Of a DNA stretch of 64,000 bases, positions 34,700 through 46,739 are shown piece after piece; position 1 is the first letter of the stretch; the number at the start of each line of letters is the position of its first letter. Position numbers and translations under genes: made by a program. Under the pieces are notes generated by a model. The model was not told the DNA's origin. It did not search any database and saw nothing but the letters and a program-made list of their open reading frames with translations. This DNA comes from Plectrocnemia conspersa (taxonomy: Eukaryota; Arthropoda; Insecta; Trichoptera; Polycentropodidae). Where the stretch lies: assembly GCA_009617715.1 (NCBI GenBank), contig VTFK01000155.1, positions 124,001 to 188,000 of the forward strand, given 5' to 3'.

Positions 34700-36929
34700 C
34701 TTGAAAGGTTATAAAATACTGGTTTAGATCATTCTGAATATTAAATATTGAAATACTGGTATCCATATTAAATAAATATCGGTATTTCAGTATTAAAAAT
34801 GTCCATAGTACAGGATATCTATAGGAATTAATTTATCTATTAACAAAACAAAATAGGTCTGCCATTTCCTCCGGCATACATTTCTGTATTATACGTAACT
34901 ATTTCTTATAATTATAGGAATCAGTGCAATTGTATATATGTACTTTCATTGAATCAGATTTAAACATATATTTTATCTCGATTTTAGTTTGAATCCTTAC
35001 TCGTGTTATTTATGTCCGATAGTTACGCGAATCGACTCCAAAGAAGAACCGGGATGTTATCTTGAATTTCTCGGGGATTGAAGAACGTATCGTGTCTGGA
35101 TTCGGTCCATCCATCTTCGCTTTGATGTTGTGTTGTTCGAAGCGTGTACATCAATCAAATCGCAACACTTATTGGATAGCTTGTATCGTATTAGCGTTGC
35201 GGATGGAGCGCATCTCGGCAATATTCCATTGACGGATACTTTTATTTTTTTCCTTGTTGTTGTTTACGAAATAATCCCGACTGAGCAGCGGTCGTCAACT
35301 AGCGTTTTGTGGGAATTTATCTCAATGGCGGCATGTGCGAGCAATCCTACGTCTCTCTATAAATAAATTCGTATCGACTTTGACGGGTTTTCGGTCGTTA
35401 AGGGTAGATTGCTATATTGTTGCGGGCTTCCTGTAATCCCGCATCGATATGTTCATTTTGAATATAATTAGTTTTCAAGATATTTTGTTACATAATTACA
35501 TATATTTATTAATTAAGCTTCGTTTGTGTACTTTTAAAATAAAAAATGATTTTGAATACATATATATTATAATAACTGACAAAACACTGTAATGGGTTAT
35601 TCCAAAAACGAAGCAATTCTATATTCATTATTATTCACAATCCTTTGCATTTCGAATTTAAACATTTAATTCTTTTGTGATTCTTTGTGGGTTTAAGCTA
35701 AATAATTAAATAAGCAGTCTTCTGATATCATCATAATTATTAAATCGTTTCATATTAATGTGGTTTTGGCGATTGCGGAAAAGATGATAATCTGGTCATG
35801 GTTTCTATATGTCATGATTTCCTATTTAAAATGTCTGCTTTCAGAGCGTATTTTTTACAATTTCAATTTACCATAAGGTTGTGCTGATATATTAATCTTA
35901 AAGCCGCGTTGACGCGTATATATGCAATAGAAAAAAATAAACCGCAATTTTGAAAATATTTACTTTTTTGGGTTTGTGCTCGAAAATATTATTCAAAGTA
36001 CAATGTACATACTATTTCTAAGAACGGGAATATTAGATAACATAATACATATTTAAATCATGGAGAGAAAATCAGGCGTCTAAGGGGAGGTGGAGATGTG
36101 TGAGCAAAGATCTAAAGAGTAACTATGCAAAATTTAATTTAAAGATTAATCAAAGTGTGTAAGATTGTATCGAGAGAAAACATGTAGGTACACAAATTCA
36201 ATTTTATTTGTGATACGGTGTATACATATAAACTTGTTATTTATTTGTAGTATGTGCAACTAATTTATATATTAGTTTCTCTACTTGCAGAATACATCGA
36301 TGAAAAGCTTATATCATTTAAAAGCATTGAGAAGTTCATGAGCATATCTACGTATTTTTATTGTCACCTCTCTATCGAAACTCGTCGATTATTTTCTTTG
36401 ATGTAAGTTTCTTCGTCGAATGATTCATTTAAATCGAACTTTGCTTCGTTCCTTTTTGACATGGAGCATTGTTCTGATTTCATCTTTGTCTGGAAAATCG
36501 TACTCGTTTCATGCTCCGCTGACGATATGTCTGTCCATGGCGAGAAATTTCGAGAGTCTAAAACTTTTATGCGCACATACTATATTATATAATATTTACT
36601 ATATTTTATGTATTTTTTTCTTTCAACGGCACGTATTCAGCGAGTGTGCTCTCAAAGTATGGATTTTTATTTTTTCATTTCGTCAAATTTTTCACTCTTT
36701 GTTTTGCAGTAGAATTATATAATACGAGCAGCTCAACAGAGGCGCGATTTTTACTGCATTCGCTGATAGAATAGTCAGCGGATTAAAATATGTGGAGAGT
36801 AATATATATAGTTTTGTTTTAGCATATGGTACTTATCAAAGACATAATAACATTTAAAACGAACTAATATAATAAAAAAAACTGTTCAATAGATTCAGGA
36901 TCAAGGATTAAAACGGTAGAAATAAAATA
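34700..36929. other. No confirmed gene; one possible - strand exon
   Basis: AT-rich apart from a balanced block at about 35000-35420. A - strand frame at 36364-36576 (70 codons, includes SSAEHETSTIFQTKMKSEQC and ends ENNRRVSIER, followed 2 nt later by CAATAAAA) has protein-like residue use, but no domain, no partner exon and no clear acceptor were found. Confidence 0.35.
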
Positions 36930-37110
36930 AATCTTAAAATATAGAGGCGGTATGAGTCTTACAAATAAATAATTAAAATAAAATCGAGCCAGGTCTTGCA
37001 TAGTGACTTCTATTACTTATAAGCTGTAGTATTAGTTTGTAATTATACATATATATGTCATTGATTTACAGATTTTGATTTCAGTCCTGTAGTACGACTT
37101 ATCTAAATAT
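36930..37110 (+). repeat. SINE family 1, copy F (5'-truncated)
   Basis: cttacaaataaataattaaa, ataaaatcgagccaggtctt, gcatagtgacttctattact, tataagctgtagtattagtt, atatatgtcattgatttaca, gattttgatttcagtcctgt. Closest to copy G. No tRNA head. Confidence 0.8.
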
Positions 37111-37123
37111 TAAACCCCTTTCT

Positions 37124-37300
37124 AAATATTTATTACGCTCATGCCTGAAAGGTCGAAACTATGTTTCGCTAATTAATGAGCTCTTGAAACCGCGTATAAT
37201 TCTAGCCGGAGTTCCGCAGGGTGGTTTGTTTGGGTCGTTCCTCTTTATATAATATACTAATAGCATTCCTAATTTGAATTCGATAAGCGCTGACGACAGT
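37124..37300 (+). pseudogene. LINE reverse-transcriptase fragment (second family)
   Basis: In frame: LKGRNYVSLINELLKPRIIL, AGVPQGGLFGSFLFI, a stop, YTNSIPNLNSISADDS. It matches the YL..R...V.....S....I.AGVPQGSxLGPLLYxLYxNDIP...FADDT region of jockey-type reverse transcriptases. The catalytic ADD is kept, but there is a stop within LFxLYTN. It immediately follows SINE copy F. Confidence 0.75.
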
Positions 37301-39204
37301 CGTTTTTCTGTATTCCTTTTATTGTAATATACGTTTATATATAAAAAATGTCAAGTGGTATAAGAAATGTAGTTTATGATGATAAAGGATAATGAAAGCA
37401 TATTCGCTGTTACTGATGAATTTATAAAAAAATATTAAAAATGTAATATTTATCAAATTATTATTTTATATATTATATTTAACTAATCATTCAAAATATT
37501 TTTAACAATGTAATAAATAATTGTTCATAGCTGTTATTTATAAGACGGTTACTCAAATATAAGAACATCAAAAACTTTGCGTGCTTTGGGTACAGAAAAA
37601 ATACTTGACGCTGCAATTAATAAACTCTTTTTGTTACTCAGAAAATGTTTTAAATGCATTGTTATTATGTTTAAAAATAAATAGAGAGCTGTTCAAAAGA
37701 TTATAAGGGAATTCAAAAATATTTTTTAGACTTTTTTTCGGATATTAGGGATAAATATATTTTCCCGAATTATTATTCTTTGGTTGTGAACAATGACACT
37801 ATGTCGTTTCTGGTTATCTTTAATATTTTTTATGTATTATTTTTGTCATTTCTATTTAAGTAGAATTTAGCACATTTACGGTATACACATCGAGCGTGCC
37901 CAAGGGCGTTTACTTACAGTTAATAAAGTGAATTTGTCAAAGTAAGTCAAGTGTTGATATGTTGGCACCCACTTTGAGCAATGACGTGATGATACACACA
38001 CGCGGAGTGTGTTCACTGTAAATTTCACGCATGCTCTGCTTTCTTTCGGATATATTACAGCTATTTCTCATTTCACTTCTCTCCGCCGGAATATTATGAT
38101 CTAATTTGTGAGGTCGGAGACTTGTGAAAAAATACAAATGACCCGCGATTTGTTCGTTGCTTCACCGGCGACCGACTTTCAAAAGCCGAAGACTTATCCT
38201 AGTCCTTATGAATAAATTCAATGGAAATTTATACATGTTTGTAATAGGTACGGTATGAATATCTTAGGGACACCACACGCGGTTGGTAATGTATTTAAGC
38301 TTTTTGTAGAAAGGCTATGCGGAAAAGGCTATTTACCAACGACCGTAACAATTTTTTCGTGATGAAAAATAGGATTTGTGTTATTTTTATTGAAACATCG
38401 AAATATAATAAAATTATTATCAGACATTATCATATCTGCTTATTATTAATTGAAAATTATTAAATATTTAATTATATAAAAAACATTTTAACATCATTTA
38501 ACATGAAAAAAAATTTTACGTGAAAATTACATTTTCAATTCAAAACATAAAGGATTTATTTACTTATAAATATTTTTTAGCATGTTTATGTAGTGCACCT
38601 TAATATTATTTATGAAAGCTCTAACGTTTCCACACTTAACGACTTAATTATGTCTTCTAAAGGCTCGGCAGATCGAAAGAGGCAAAACGTTTAAGCTTTT
38701 ACGTCGGTTACTGCCGCTAGACACGATAGCACGTTTAAAGAATGTGTTCCCCAAATGTATGTACATAAAGATACCATTTTTTATATTTGATATATTACAC
38801 TGAACTTTTTCTAAAATTGTAAAGCGTAATTTATATTTCCCTCACTCTGTTTTATATTGAAGCTGAGCATCTTGGTTTGGGATATAGATTTACTGATAGA
38901 GTGTGATTAAAACTTGGATTTTTCTTATATTAAGAAAAAATCATCAGATTACGTTTTTATTGCCTTTTCAAGATTTAGTTTGAGTGGGGTATTGTCTTTA
39001 TGGTATTTTTTCGTTATCTATGATACTTGTCCGACATACTTTTGATAAGAATTGGTACGTAATCTTCTAAAAATATATCGTTAACATGTTTTAAGTACAT
39101 AAAATATAATACAGTTATTGTATTAATAAATCTTTGGATAATTATGGTCCAGTATTATTATTATAAAAACAATATTATTATTATCATTATACATTATTAA
39201 CAAA
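37301..39204. other. AT-rich sequence, nothing recognised
   Basis: A short balanced block at 37870-38220 may be regulatory. No gene seen. Confidence 0.4.
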
Positions 39205-39300
39205 AATTAAATATGCACAATGCGTTAGAACAAAGTAAAAACTATCATATAGTGATACATTAGACTGAAATCTAAATCTGTAAATCAATGACATATATTA

Positions 39301-40569
39301 GGTAATCCCGGAATTAATGTCGTTTTTTATTAAAACTCAAACTTATTTTTTTTTTCAATTATTTAATATTTTTTTAATACAAAGTAATTTCTAGTGTTAT
39401 CTACGACTCTTTGCCATCTTGTTACTAGATCTAAAATTCCTTTCTCATAAAAGGCTTTTGGTTTAGATTCGAAGAACTCCGAAAGACCCGATTTCAGTTT
39501 TTGTCGAATTGTCGAATTTTTTGTTCCCTAATTGCGTTTCTAAAAAGCGAAATAAGTGAAAGTTGCTCGGTACCAAGTCCAGAGAATAGGGTGGATGCAA
39601 TAAAACATCCCAGCTAAGGTCCTGGATTTTTTTACGGGTAATATCGGCAACATGCGGCTGGGCGTTATCATGTTGAAGAATGACATTACTTTTATTCACA
39701 AGAGTAGGTCTAATTTTTTGTAACGTCGTATTTAATTTGTCCATCTGTTCACAATAGAGGGCTGTAGTAACAGTTTGCCCTTGTTTTAAAACATCATAAT
39801 AAATTACACCTTTCGAATCCCACCACACACACAATAATGCTTTCCGATGATGTAGTCCTGGTTTTGGTGTTGGAATTGGGGTTTGACCTCGATTTAACCA
39901 TTGTTTCTATTTTTTTATATCATGATAAAGAACCCATTTTTCGTCTCTGGTGATAAAGTCATGGAGAAACGGGGTAAAATGTTGCTTTTCTTGCAGTATT
40001 TTGCATGTGTTGAGGCGTTGAGCTTTGTTGCGTCGGTGAGCGCGTGAGGAACCGAGATACCTTATTTTTTTTAACTTTTCGCAGTTTCTCAAGATAACGA
40101 TGGGTGTTCGACCGTGATGTGCCGACTTTCTTCGATAATTCATCAATGGTCATAATCGGATTTGCTTCGATTTCCGCCTTTAGAGCTGGACTATCCACTA
40201 GACTGGGCCGTCCACTTCGAAGCTCGTCCTTCAAATCGAGATTGCCCGTTGGAAATTTTTTGAACCCACTTTGGCACTTTCTTTTGTCCAGTATATCATC
40301 GTAAATGTCATAAATGCATTCTGTTGCTTCTGTCGCAGTTTTTTTTTAATGAAACGAAAACAGCATACAGTTTCTTAAATGTGTTTCCGAAGGACACGTC
40401 TCTGCCATTGTTTGTAAATGGGGTAGAAAAGTTTTTTTTTTGTTTAAAAGAAAGGCAAAGGATCACAGAGAAGAAAAAAATTACAACGCACGTCTTCACT
40501 GCTCATCGGACCCAAAAATACTAAGCCAAAGTTGCCTATTAAAAAAACGACATTAATTCCGGGATTACC
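39301..40569 (-). mobile_element. mariner-type element, full length, nested in a SINE
   Basis: Perfect 28-bp terminal inverted repeats beginning GGTAATCCCGGAATTAATGT (39301-39328 and 40542-40569), flanked by the TA duplication (39299-39300 and 40570-40571). The length of 1269 bp is normal for mariner. It carries a decayed transposase on the - strand. Insertion into SINE copy G is shown by the SINE sequence continuing on both sides. The perfect repeats suggest a fairly recent insertion, although the transposase is already broken. Confidence 0.95.
39463..40408 (-). pseudogene. mariner transposase (D,D34D type), inactivated
   Basis: Starts at ATG 40408 (MAETCPSETHLRNCMLF). N-terminal helix-turn-helix region with LRSGRPSLVDSPALKAEIEA and IDELSKKVGTSRSNTHRYLE. 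Catalytic blocks: TRDEKWVLYHD (first D), VILQHDNAQPHVADIT (second D), HPPYSLDLVPSNFHLF. The third aspartate, 34 residues after the second and normally in PSD(Y/F), is N here. The copy also has in-frame stops (about 40348 and after HDIKK near 39911) and at least one frameshift around 40090. It resembles the SETMAR-type mariner transposases in these motifs. Confidence 0.9.
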
Positions 40570-41511
40570 TAATATATTTATAATTATAAACTAAGCTTAT
40601 AAATAATATAAGTCACTATGCACGACCTGGCTCGATTTTATTTTAATTATTTATTTGTAAGATTAGGAAAATCTATGAAAACCTAATCTACAATGATTGA
40701 TCGAAATTTTAATTATTAATAATTTCGAATTCCCAGACATAGTATGAATGCAAAAACATTAGGGATATGGGATTCAAATCCAGTTTTTTCACTTATATTA
40801 CTGGTCTACCGCGCTGGTTATTATTATAGTATCTATGCTTTAAAACAAAATACATTATTTATAGTGCCAATCGTATAAATGTGAAAATTATTATTTTAAC
40901 TTACAAACAGAGAACTAATTATGAAATTTGTAGTATCAAAAAACTTATTTATCCATTCTATATGTACAGTGTCGTATTACTTTGTACGTCATATGAAATA
41001 AACACAGCACATATTTGCAATAAAGCGAATATGGCAAAAGTTGCTTATTGACAATACACTGCATACATTCTGTACATACTCATATATTTATTTATAGTAC
41101 ATACTGCATTGAAACAAAGCTTTTGGTTAATATTTAGTATTTTAAGAATTTTTTAATTAAAAATTAGGTTATAATATAGGATATATTTAGGAAATACTTA
41201 ATTTATATTAGCTTCAGGTAGCAAAGAAGACTGATCAAAGTTACCTAATTATGATATTAAATATTTGCAAATCGCTTTGTTTTTAAAACAAAACAAATAT
41301 TGGTTTATACTGAGGATGGTAGTTAAAATGTAAGATTATATGGAAGGGTTTGTAACTTAATATGATTACATTGTGCTATATTTAATTTTTGAGAAAAAAA
41401 CACAGTTAATTTGCAAACTAAAGTTTAAGCAATATGTAATGATTTCTGCTTAGCGGTATTTTTTTATTAGTAAATTAATTTGTATAAAAACCCTTAAAAA
41501 ACATAGTGCTA

Positions 41512-41549
41512 ATTGCGCTTTTAACGCGTGAACGCGTTAAAAGCGCAAT
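41512..41549. repeat. Perfect palindrome, 18-bp arms, 2-nt spacer
   Basis: attgcgcttttaacgcgt (41512-41529), spacer ga, then its exact reverse complement (41532-41549). The arms are much more GC-rich than the surroundings and contain ACGCGT on both sides. Confidence 0.97.
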
Positions 41550-43319
41550 CAAAGAAATCATATAATTTGACTAGCATCTGCCAGATAATTTATATTTTTA
41601 GTAGTAAAAATGTATATATCTACCGGTGAAAATGTTTTCCGATATGATTTTACTAAAATAACAATAGATTCGAGACTGTTTTTTTGGATTTCCTTAAGGA
41701 ATAATAACATAAAACTGAATGTATTGTTGATTTATTTTGTTGAATTAAATCCAGTTGTCAAATTACCGACAATATCATCTATAAAACATTACATTTATAT
41801 AATTCGGCTAATGCTGTTGTTGATTTTTCGTTATTTCTTTACTTCTTCCTTACTGCTACTAATTTATATTCGTAGAATATTTCCTCTCATGTCTAATATT
41901 TTTAAAACGTTCAAAAAGCAATAAAGTCAACAATAATTTGCAAACAAATTTTCACACAAACAGAGCTGCGTCAAAATACTACGATCTGTCCCTTTGAATA
42001 ATAATGTTTGTTGTGAAAGTATTACCTAGAAAGTGGGTGCTTTTTAAGGCAATGTTTTGCTCCTTTTATTTATTGTAGCTAAAAAAAAGGAAATTATATC
42101 TGAAATACATACATACATCTCAAACAACTGTAGTTTGATTTAGATTCATTATTTTAGGTCGGTTTTCCCTTTTTTTTACAAATATATTCTTGCAATGATT
42201 TTTTTTAAAGTCGTTCCCGGGAATTTGTCCTCTCTCGGCGTGCCTGAGTAAATGCATATACAATTTGAAAAAATGCAATACTAATTGGGAGACCATCAGT
42301 CAGGTGTAAAGCTTTTAAAAAAAAATATACGTATATCCTCTTAAGGAAATATGATCCTAACTATGTTTTTAAAGTATCAATGTAGGATTCTTCTTATGTG
42401 CTTCGTAGATAATAAAAATATAACTGGTCAACGATAACACAATCAAGCCCCTTATTGCTAGCTTTGGTATATAAATTCGAGCAAAACAAATGATTGTTTG
42501 TTTGAAAACAATTTATTATGTCTTTAAAACAGTAATTTATATATGTATTTATAATAAAAATATAAATATAAATATTATTTTAACATTTCTGGATATTATG
42601 GATAAAATGTGACATACTGATCCGCTTTTTTATATCTATAAAACTATCTATCTATGTTTTAACTATGAAATTTTGCATTTACTAAAAATATGGATGACTT
42701 TATTTATATTACCCAATAATTAACACATTCTTGTAAAACCAGTGTGTATTTAATATTTATTAAAAATGTGTGCACTGGTGTCCTTATGGCATTCGCGCCC
42801 ATCGAGTATTCACGGGTGCTTTTATGGCATCAGAGTGGTTGAATATGGCAATCAGGATTATTGCCACAGTCACACATGTGTGTAATAATACGACTACCAA
42901 CTTTGAGAACTAGTTTATACTGTGGTAATCCAATTACGAGCCCAACTGTATATATAGTAGGTTTTTCTCGAAAATTCACAGCAAATGTCCTATTAAAACG
43001 AGTTTTTTGTCATACAGACAAATATGTTATTATTTAGTTCTTTAGAGTGGTCATAAATTTGACATGATTAGGAATTAAATAGTAATTAATCAATATTAAA
43101 AGATTTTTTTATTAAGAATAAAAGAGTGATAAAAATAATCGGTAACCAGGTTATTGGCTTTTTTGCCAAGGGTAAGAGACACTATGTAAAACATTTGCTT
43201 TGCATATAGGCAAGAGAGTTTTCTTGTCTCCTGTCCGATGTTCGTGTTAAGTATGTTTGCAACGTAGTTTTGGATTTATTTATTATATTTTATATGTCAC
43301 TTTTATTTTAAAATATAAA

Positions 43320-43690
43320 AAGTTTATCTCTTAAATGCGACGAGAGGTGGGTTCTGCAGTCGAACGAGAATTGCGACTAACGGAGGGTTAAAAACCTCGT
43401 ACCTGTGCGGTGTTGGTATTTTTTCGCACCATTCGGCTCACGTTGTTAGTAATTTAATTTAGAAGGACCGCAACAAGGCGGGCTGCCGTTTCCGCACCGA
43501 CTGTCCGTTCGTCTCGTCTGTCCGTTCGCTTGTTTACTCTCCGAAAACGTGAGCCAGGATATACGCTTGTTTCAAACGATACCGTTGGAAAACTTCCTGA
43601 ATTTTACCGGATCACGTACCGATTACCTGATCTACCCTGTGTTCTACTTTGGGGTATAATACACCGCATCAAAAGTTAATGTGATCACGT
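43320..43690. promoter_or_regulatory. GC-richer island (candidate promoter or enhancer)
   Basis: Mixed non-repetitive sequence with CpG-containing blocks (gcaacaaggcgggctgccgt, gtccgttcgtctcgtctgtc, where gtccgttcg recurs twice in 40 nt). No long frame or splice-bounded exon. Confidence 0.3.
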
Positions 43691-44184
43691 CACTGATTCT
43701 GACGTATTTAGAATTAAATTAAATTCGATGCAACTTTGATGTATCCTGCGAGGCGTTGAGAATATAAAGGGCGAAGTAAGCAAATTCACGCTAAAATATA
43801 ATCAAATACTATAGCTAATTATAGTAAATTATTTAAGCGTTTCAGAACATCATTAGTTAACTAAAGTCTTCTTGGGTTTAGAATTTTTTCCCTTTTTAAA
43901 TTTTGTGAATTTTTCATATTCTTTCAGTAAAGTGTAACTGGAGTACTAAATTGTTTCTTATTAAGGAAACATCTAAAACAAAGCGGTTTAGACCAACCTA
44001 GCGGTTATTTGAAGAAGTTTTACAATACATACAGGGCTTTTTTTTTAAAAAAAAAAGGTGCCGAAACTTATTCCTTGTCAAGCATTTTATTTACTAAAGA
44101 AAATTATACTAAATATTATTTAAATTTAATTTAAAGCAGCTTTTCCTATGTCACGAAGCGCATAAAAAAAAATATTATTGATTT

Positions 44185-44295
44185 TAAATTTTATTGGTAT
44201 GAGAGTATTGGTCGAAGTGTATTCAAATCGAATTTTAGTCAATAAGAGGTCGTTAAAACAGCTATCACTTCTGAGAAGGAACAATTGTTTTTTGC
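44185..44295 (-). repeat. Dispersed repeat family 2, copy 3
   Basis: On the - strand: gagcaaaaaacaattgttcc, ttctcagaagtgatagctgt, then ttgactaaaattcgatttga, atacacttcgaccaatactc. It matches the second half of copy 2 (32430-32515). Confidence 0.75.
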
Positions 44296-46125
44296 TCTCT
44301 TCTATTCATTAAAATTCGGTTTAGATGTGCCTTATCTGATTATCATTTATTGCAAGCTAAAATATATTGTAAAAAAATTCGTAAATTAAATTGTAGCTTC
44401 TTATCTTTCCATATTTTGCATCCATACTTTCCAGAGCTTCTTATCATACCAATATTGCCGTATTTTTTATCGTCGTTTTTGTTGTTGTTTTTGTCTTTTT
44501 CTATGGGAACAGCGGTTAAGAAGTAACCGGAATTTTCTTTCATTTTTAAACTACTTACAATAATAATAATATTTTTAAGGGCAAGAAGGATGAAATCGTA
44601 AAGAAAAATACGCTTTTCTTGTTAAAAATGAACAAAAAATAACAACGAGTGATTTTGTTAATTTTAAGTAGTAATATTAGTTTTGAGAAAAAGATTTTTC
44701 TATTTTTAAATCAATATCAGTTTAAAGAAAAAAATCTTTTCGTTGTTGAATAAATTATTATTAGCAATGTTTAATGATCTTGTTTTTGTGGCACACTTTT
44801 CATCCTCCCCATGATTTTTGGGTACGCGGAGCGCGACTTACCGTTACCACCCCTTCCTCGCCTTTTTATACCTGATATCTTCTACCTGTTTGTAAGCGTT
44901 TTCATTTATTCATTTTTGGCCCAACAGTCCAAGTTTCATTATCTTTTTTCATTACGCAAAAACAACACGCCAAAGCAAATATGCTTAGAGATTATTTCAG
45001 TAATGAAGAAATACAACATTAAACAGCAATACAAATAAAATATTCTGGAAAGTTTACTGGTCAATTAAAAATGTATAAGTTGAAGAACTTTATGTAGGCA
45101 ATGCAATGAATATACTATTAGAACAGTATGTGTTCATATTATTACAGTATATATCTTTGTATTATATTTGGCTCAATATTAATGCTGGAAAATTATAATA
45201 ATTAAAACGGACGCGAATAATGATGAAACATTTACTAAACATACAAGTAATTAATGTATTAAATTTTGTATATACAATTATTATTGCGTAGTTAATTTAT
45301 TTCTATATCCAATATTAGATAAAATAATTCTGACCCTAATATTAATTGCATGTTTAATTAAGCATCACATGATATTTTTTGCAAAACATGACAACATCTT
45401 ATCGTATGCTTTATGTAGCATTTACATGAAAACATTGAATCTTATTTAATTTACCCGACGAAATAATCATTGGCAGAGAATTATTATTATAATAACTTTT
45501 AAATTATTGATTTTTGCATTCTTATTTTTGTTGTTTGTCAAGTCACAACGAAATGTGTATTAATCGTAATTCCTAGAGTCGGCCATAAAACTTTGAATGC
45601 AGGTGTAAATTGTGCGGTTTTAACTATTATTTTAAAAAAAATTGAAGTAGTGATAAACCATTTAAAAATTATTGTTTAAATTTATTTTTTATTTTTTATC
45701 AATTTAATGGGGATTTTAAAAAACCTTAAAAAACTTTAAATTTCTCAAGAAATAAAAAATATTTTTTGCATTTATCTAAAAAAAATGCTAGTAATGGATT
45801 TTGATGGCTATAAGTAAAACTATTCATAGAAATATAATAAACAGATTACTGAATTTTCATTTTTAATTTGTATCCGATGTTCATGCATCATTGTTGACTT
45901 AAATATAAAATTTCAAGTAAAAATATATTAATTTCAGAGCATTTGTAAAGCAATTTTTGGGCTTCATAATTTAACTGAAATAACTTTTGTTAATTTCCCA
46001 AACTCTATTTCAAATTAAAAAAAACTAGGGCTATTCTGTCGCACATGCGATATTTTATTGTTAATTAATATTTGCAAATTAAAATTCTAGGAATAATAGA
46101 CCACGCAGCGCAAAATATTTTAGAT
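44296..46125. other. AT-rich sequence, nothing recognised
   Basis: The short ORFs at 44343-44543 (-) and 44811-45038 (+) have no recognisable domain. Confidence 0.4.
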
Positions 46126-46280
46126 CAGAGCTGTCTAACTGGCGGCCCGCGAACCAATTCATGTTTTAAAAATGAAATTTAAAAAAATGAGCTACAAAGA
46201 AAATTGTCTGAGGTGACCCTTTTTAAGCTCTCAACAGCAAAAGATTTTTTGGCCCGCGAGATGTTGGCCCAGGGAATAAA
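46126..46280 (+). mobile_element. Short non-autonomous hAT-like element or fragment
   Basis: Begins cagagctgtctaactggcgg and cccgcgaacc, and about 110 nt later reads tttttggcccgcgagatgtt and ggcccaggg. The paired GGCCCGCG blocks near both ends fit a hAT-lineage MITE like the fragment at 18220. Target duplication not established. Confidence 0.5.
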
Positions 46281-46511
46281 AGTATGAGTAAGAGAATGCA
46301 CAATTTCAATATGTAATGTTTTATTCTAATAAATTGCAGAGAGTTATTAAGCTGCAAATATTTTAAATACCTTTTTTATAAATTTCAATTTAAAAAAAAT
46401 GCATAGGAGTTTTTATTTGGATTTTTCACTCATAAATTGCCATTATGTTAAATAAAAACTTTATCCTTTAAGTGGTAGCGCAATGAGAATACTTTTGTAA
46501 ACTTCATTAAA

Positions 46512-46560
46512 GGGACTAGGGCAGCGGTTTCCAAACTTTGTATTATTATGCCCCACATTT
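46512..46560 (+). mobile_element. hAT-like 5' terminal fragment
   Basis: cagcggtttccaaactttgt and then attatgccccac. It follows the CAGYGGTTTCCAAACTTT pattern of a hAT lineage terminus. A possible partner, ttgccccttcctagtg, is at 46721-46736 but is not a clean inverted match. Confidence 0.4.
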
Positions 46561-46739
46561 GTATAATCTTTTTTGTAATTTAATGTTTCCATAGCTCTAT
46601 TTTTTGTGATTGCTTTCATTTTGTCTTTTTAAATCAGTGAATCCATTTATTGTCTTTGTATTGATTTGAAAAACATATTAATTATATAGTCAGGTTTATC
46701 AAAATCATTCCTAAATAAATTTGCCCCTTCCTAGTGATT

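Larger units (their letters stand above)
39205..40835 (-). repeat. SINE family 1, copy G, split by a mariner insertion
   Basis: Reading the - strand from 40835: box A-like aaccagcgcggtagaccagt, box B ggatttgaatccca, then ttttcctaatcttacaaata, aataattaaaataaaatcga, gccaggtcgtgcatagtgac, ttataagcttagtttataat up to 40572. The mariner intervenes, and the SINE resumes at 39300 with tatatgtcattgatttacag, atttagatttcagtctaatg and a decayed 3' part (tttgttctaacgcattg). This is the most complete copy of the family, with both pol III boxes. Confidence 0.85.
40836..44184. other. AT-rich sequence with a palindrome and one GC-richer island
   Basis: No gene seen. 41512-41549 is a palindrome (listed). About 42770-42960 has two ttatggcat-containing segments and an acacatgtgt palindrome. 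43320-43690 is listed as a candidate regulatory island. Confidence 0.4.

Noticed and set aside
40740..40835. tRNA gene on the - strand (boxes A and B present)
   Set aside because: It is the head of SINE copy G; body and 3' part follow directly.
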